From Bacillota bacterium (lineage in GTDB: Bacteria; Bacillota; Clostridia; Peptostreptococcales; Anaerovoracaceae), in the NCBI GenBank assembly GCA_029266295.1, contig JAQSXD010000158.1, forward strand, positions 1 through 8,133: DNA of 8,133 bases. Reading direction: 5' to 3'. The translations under genes and the position numbers were made by a program. The notes under the pieces were generated by a model. That model was given only the letters and a program-made list of their open reading frames with translations, had not been told where the DNA came from and searched no databases. Each line of letters starts with the position of its first letter. Position 1 is the stretch's first letter. Shown here one piece after another: positions 6,599 to 8,133 of this stretch.

Positions 6599-7459
6599 AT
6601 GGATAAGATCAAAAAAGTAAAAAGAGGGGAAAAAGATTACCCTGAACTGCTGAATTACATAGGGAATCCTCCTGAGGCATTGTATTATCAAGGTGACATC
6701 ACATTGGCAAGCGAACCGCTGATTGCAGTTGTTGGCGCTAGAAAAGCATCCTCCTATGGAAAATGGGCAGCGTACCATTTGTCCGAGAAACTTTCGGAAT
6801 ACGGTATCGGTGTAGTCAGCGGAATGGCTTATGGTATTGATGCCTATGCACATAAAGGGGCAGTTGATTATGGCGGCAGGACCATCGCAGTACTTGGCTG
6901 TGGTGTGGATATCTGCTATCCTCCTTCCAATCGAGCATTAAAAGAAGAAATACTAAAAACGGGGTTGGTTCTATCGGAATATGAATCGGGGGTTCCACCG
7001 CTGCCTTTTCGGTTTCCGCTTCGAAATCGCATCATCAGCGGACTTTGTATCGGAACCGTTGTTGTTGAAGCAGGACTGAATAGCGGCTCGCTGATTACTG
7101 CAGATTATGCGGCGGAACAAGGCAGGAATATTTACGCTGTGCCAGGGAATATAAATAGTGTGAGCAGCTTTGGCGCCAATAAATTAATCAAGGACGGAGC
7201 TGTTCCTTTAATCGTATTTGATGATATCATCGATGAGCTTGGGATTAATCGATCAGAAAAGAAATTTATGGCAGAAATTGAACTCGGTGAAGATGAAAAA
7301 AAAATTTATGATTATATTCGAATAAACGGCGAGGCTACAACGGATGAAGTATGCAGAAACATCGGCAGAAAGCCTTCGGAGATCAATTCCATCGTTACAA
7401 TTTTGGAAATGAAAGGACTCCTTCAGACCGCTCTTGGAAAAATTTTTATTGCAAAATGA
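6599..7459 (+). CDS. dprA: DNA-processing protein DprA (Smf), short form
   Basis: This 286-residue cytoplasmic protein binds single-stranded DNA and loads RecA during transformation. The Rossmann-like DprA domain covers about 10-215, with VGARKAS (45-51), SGMAYGID (74-81), FPLRNRIISG (139-148), EAGLNSGSLITA (157-168), VPGN (181-184) and GANKLIKDGA (192-201). A C-terminal winged-helix segment (about 225-286) includes GEATTDEVCRNIGR and ILEMKGLL. The start is fixed by an in-frame TGA at 6593-6595, just upstream of the ATG. The ribosome-binding AGGTGA (6590-6595) overlaps that stop and is only 3 nt from the start, so initiation may be weak. The protein lacks most of the N-terminal SAM/HhH-like domain found in about 360-residue DprA forms. 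Short forms of similar size occur naturally, for example in Bacillus. The 104-bp gap after comM shows no terminator, so co-transcription is likely. Confidence 0.95.
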   Translation: MDKIKKVKRGEKDYPELLNYIGNPPEALYYQGDITLASEPLIAVVGARKASSYGKWAAYHLSEKLSEYGIGVVSGMAYGIDAYAHKGAVDYGGRTIAVLGCGVDICYPPSNRALKEEILKTGLVLSEYESGVPPLPFRFPLRNRIISGLCIGTVVVEAGLNSGSLITADYAAEQGRNIYAVPGNINSVSSFGANKLIKDGAVPLIVFDDIIDELGINRSEKKFMAEIELGEDEKKIYDYIRINGEATTDEVCRNIGRKPSEINSIVTILEMKGLLQTALGKIFIAK

Positions 7460-7477
7460 AACTATTGGAAATATAAT
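7449..7477 (+). promoter_or_regulatory. Candidate promoter for topA, overlapping the dprA 3' end
   Basis: TTGCAA (7449-7454) lies inside the last codons of dprA. A 17-bp spacer precedes a perfect TATAAT (7472-7477). The start near 7484 would give a leader of about 55 nt to topA. This would allow topA to be expressed apart from the recombination genes, as is plausible for a housekeeping topoisomerase. Confidence 0.55.
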
Positions 7478-7538
7478 CTGTTCTTGTAAGCAGTCACATA
7501 CTATGCTTAACAGATAAAATCGATAAAGGAGGCTGAAA

Positions 7539-8133
7539 ATGGCCGATAAAAATCTGGTGATCGTAGAGTCGCCATCAAAAGCAAAGACCATCGGCAAGTT
7601 TTTAGGCAGCAAATATAAAGTAGTCGCATCGGTGGGACACATCAGAGATTTGCCGAAAAGCAAGCTGGGCATCAATATAGAAAATAACTTTGAACCGGAG
7701 TACATCTCGATTCGGGGGAAAGGTGATATCATAAAGGCAATGAAAAAGGAAGCGAAGGATGCCGGCAGAGTATTCCTCGCAACGGACCCTGACCGCGAAG
7801 GTGAGGCCATTTCCTGGCACATTGCTTATTTGCTTGGAATCAATGCTGATGAACCATGCAGAATCGTATTCAATGAGATTACAAAGGGAGCGATTCAAAA
7901 TGCGGTTAAGCATCCGAGGCAGATCGACAAGAAGCTGGTGGACGCGCAGCAGGCAAGGCGTGTTCTGGATCGTCTTGTGGGATACAAGATCAGTCCTTTG
8001 CTGTGGAGGAAAATCAGAAGAGGACTCAGCGCCGGTAGAGTTCAATCTGCGGCTCTGAAGATCATCTGCGACAGGGAGAAATCCATCCTGGATTTTGTTC
8101 CGAAAGAATTTTGGAACATTACCGCAATGCTGA
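7539..8133 (+). CDS. topA: DNA topoisomerase I, N-terminal part (3' truncated by window)
   Basis: An ATG at 7539 follows a strong AAAGGAGG (7525-7532) with a 6-nt spacer, and 198 codons are open to the window edge. Type IA topoisomerase I relaxes negatively supercoiled DNA through a transient 5'-phosphotyrosyl break. The N-terminal TOPRIM domain is complete: LVIVESPSKAKTI contains the catalytic Glu10, SVGHIRDLP follows at 31-39, and DPDREGEAISWH (83-94) holds the metal-binding acidic residues Asp83, Asp85 and Glu87. FNEITKGAI (111-119), DAQQARRVLDRLVGYKISPLLW (135-156) and GLSAGRVQSAAL (162-173) are conserved features of the following domain. The active-site tyrosine and any C-terminal zinc fingers lie beyond the window. 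The dprA-topA order is common in Firmicutes. Identification is secure. Confidence 0.97.
   Translation, partial: MADKNLVIVESPSKAKTIGKFLGSKYKVVASVGHIRDLPKSKLGINIENNFEPEYISIRGKGDIIKAMKKEAKDAGRVFLATDPDREGEAISWHIAYLLGINADEPCRIVFNEITKGAIQNAVKHPRQIDKKLVDAQQARRVLDRLVGYKISPLLWRKIRRGLSAGRVQSAALKIICDREKSILDFVPKEFWNITAML

Noticed and set aside
7253..7822. 189-codon open frame on the minus strand across the dprA-topA junction
   Set aside because: It is antisense to two well-identified genes, has no recognisable domain, and its composition is that of a shadow frame.
1..8133. CRISPR array, insertion sequence, tRNA or rRNA gene
   Set aside because: No regularly spaced identical repeats, transposase frame, terminal inverted repeats with target duplications, or tRNA/rRNA signatures were seen.

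Overview
The window looks like chromosomal DNA from a member of the Clostridia or a close low-to-mid GC Firmicute. All six genes read left to right. Shine-Dalgarno sequences are strong and typical of Firmicutes, intrinsic terminators end in T tracts, and several candidate promoters resemble sigma-A sites. The gene order yraN-comM-dprA-topA, with a clostridial-type ThrS nearby, supports this placement. No genus can be named from the sequence.

Layout. Bases 1-553 are the 3' end of thrS (threonyl-tRNA synthetase), closed by an intrinsic terminator at about 646-685. A gap of nearly 400 bp follows (554-946). It has no convincing gene but carries several successive inverted repeats and a candidate promoter, and it leads into a large single-gene unit (947-4255). 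That gene encodes an 1102-residue transmembrane methyl-accepting chemotaxis protein with its own terminator at 4268-4293. A strong promoter at 4369-4397 then starts a DNA-processing cluster: yraN (4452-4796, nuclease-fold UPF0102 protein), comM/yifB (4914-6494, AAA+ Mg-chelatase-like helicase), dprA (6599-7459, RecA loader) and topA (7539 to the window edge, DNA topoisomerase I). A candidate promoter for topA overlaps the end of dprA.

How the genes work together. ComM and DprA both act on single-stranded DNA taken up by the cell or undergoing recombination: DprA loads RecA, and ComM extends the heteroduplex by branch migration. YraN has a restriction-endonuclease-like core and is a common neighbour of unknown role. 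TopA relaxes negative supercoils. The receptor is an orphan, with no che genes in the window.

Most notable observations. (1) The receptor has about 500 residues between membrane and signalling tip, made of roughly eleven HAMP-like units in a partly alternating order. (2) Its extracellular domain carries residues spaced like the amino-acid-binding motif of dCache receptors. (3) The receptor's upstream region is full of inverted repeats, one of which overlaps the candidate promoter. (4) Three tandem degenerate 17-18 bp repeats lie just upstream of comM. (5) A perfect inverted repeat covers the -10 region of the yraN promoter. I found no clear evidence of an entirely new system. The receptor architecture and the unassigned regulatory sequences are the best leads.
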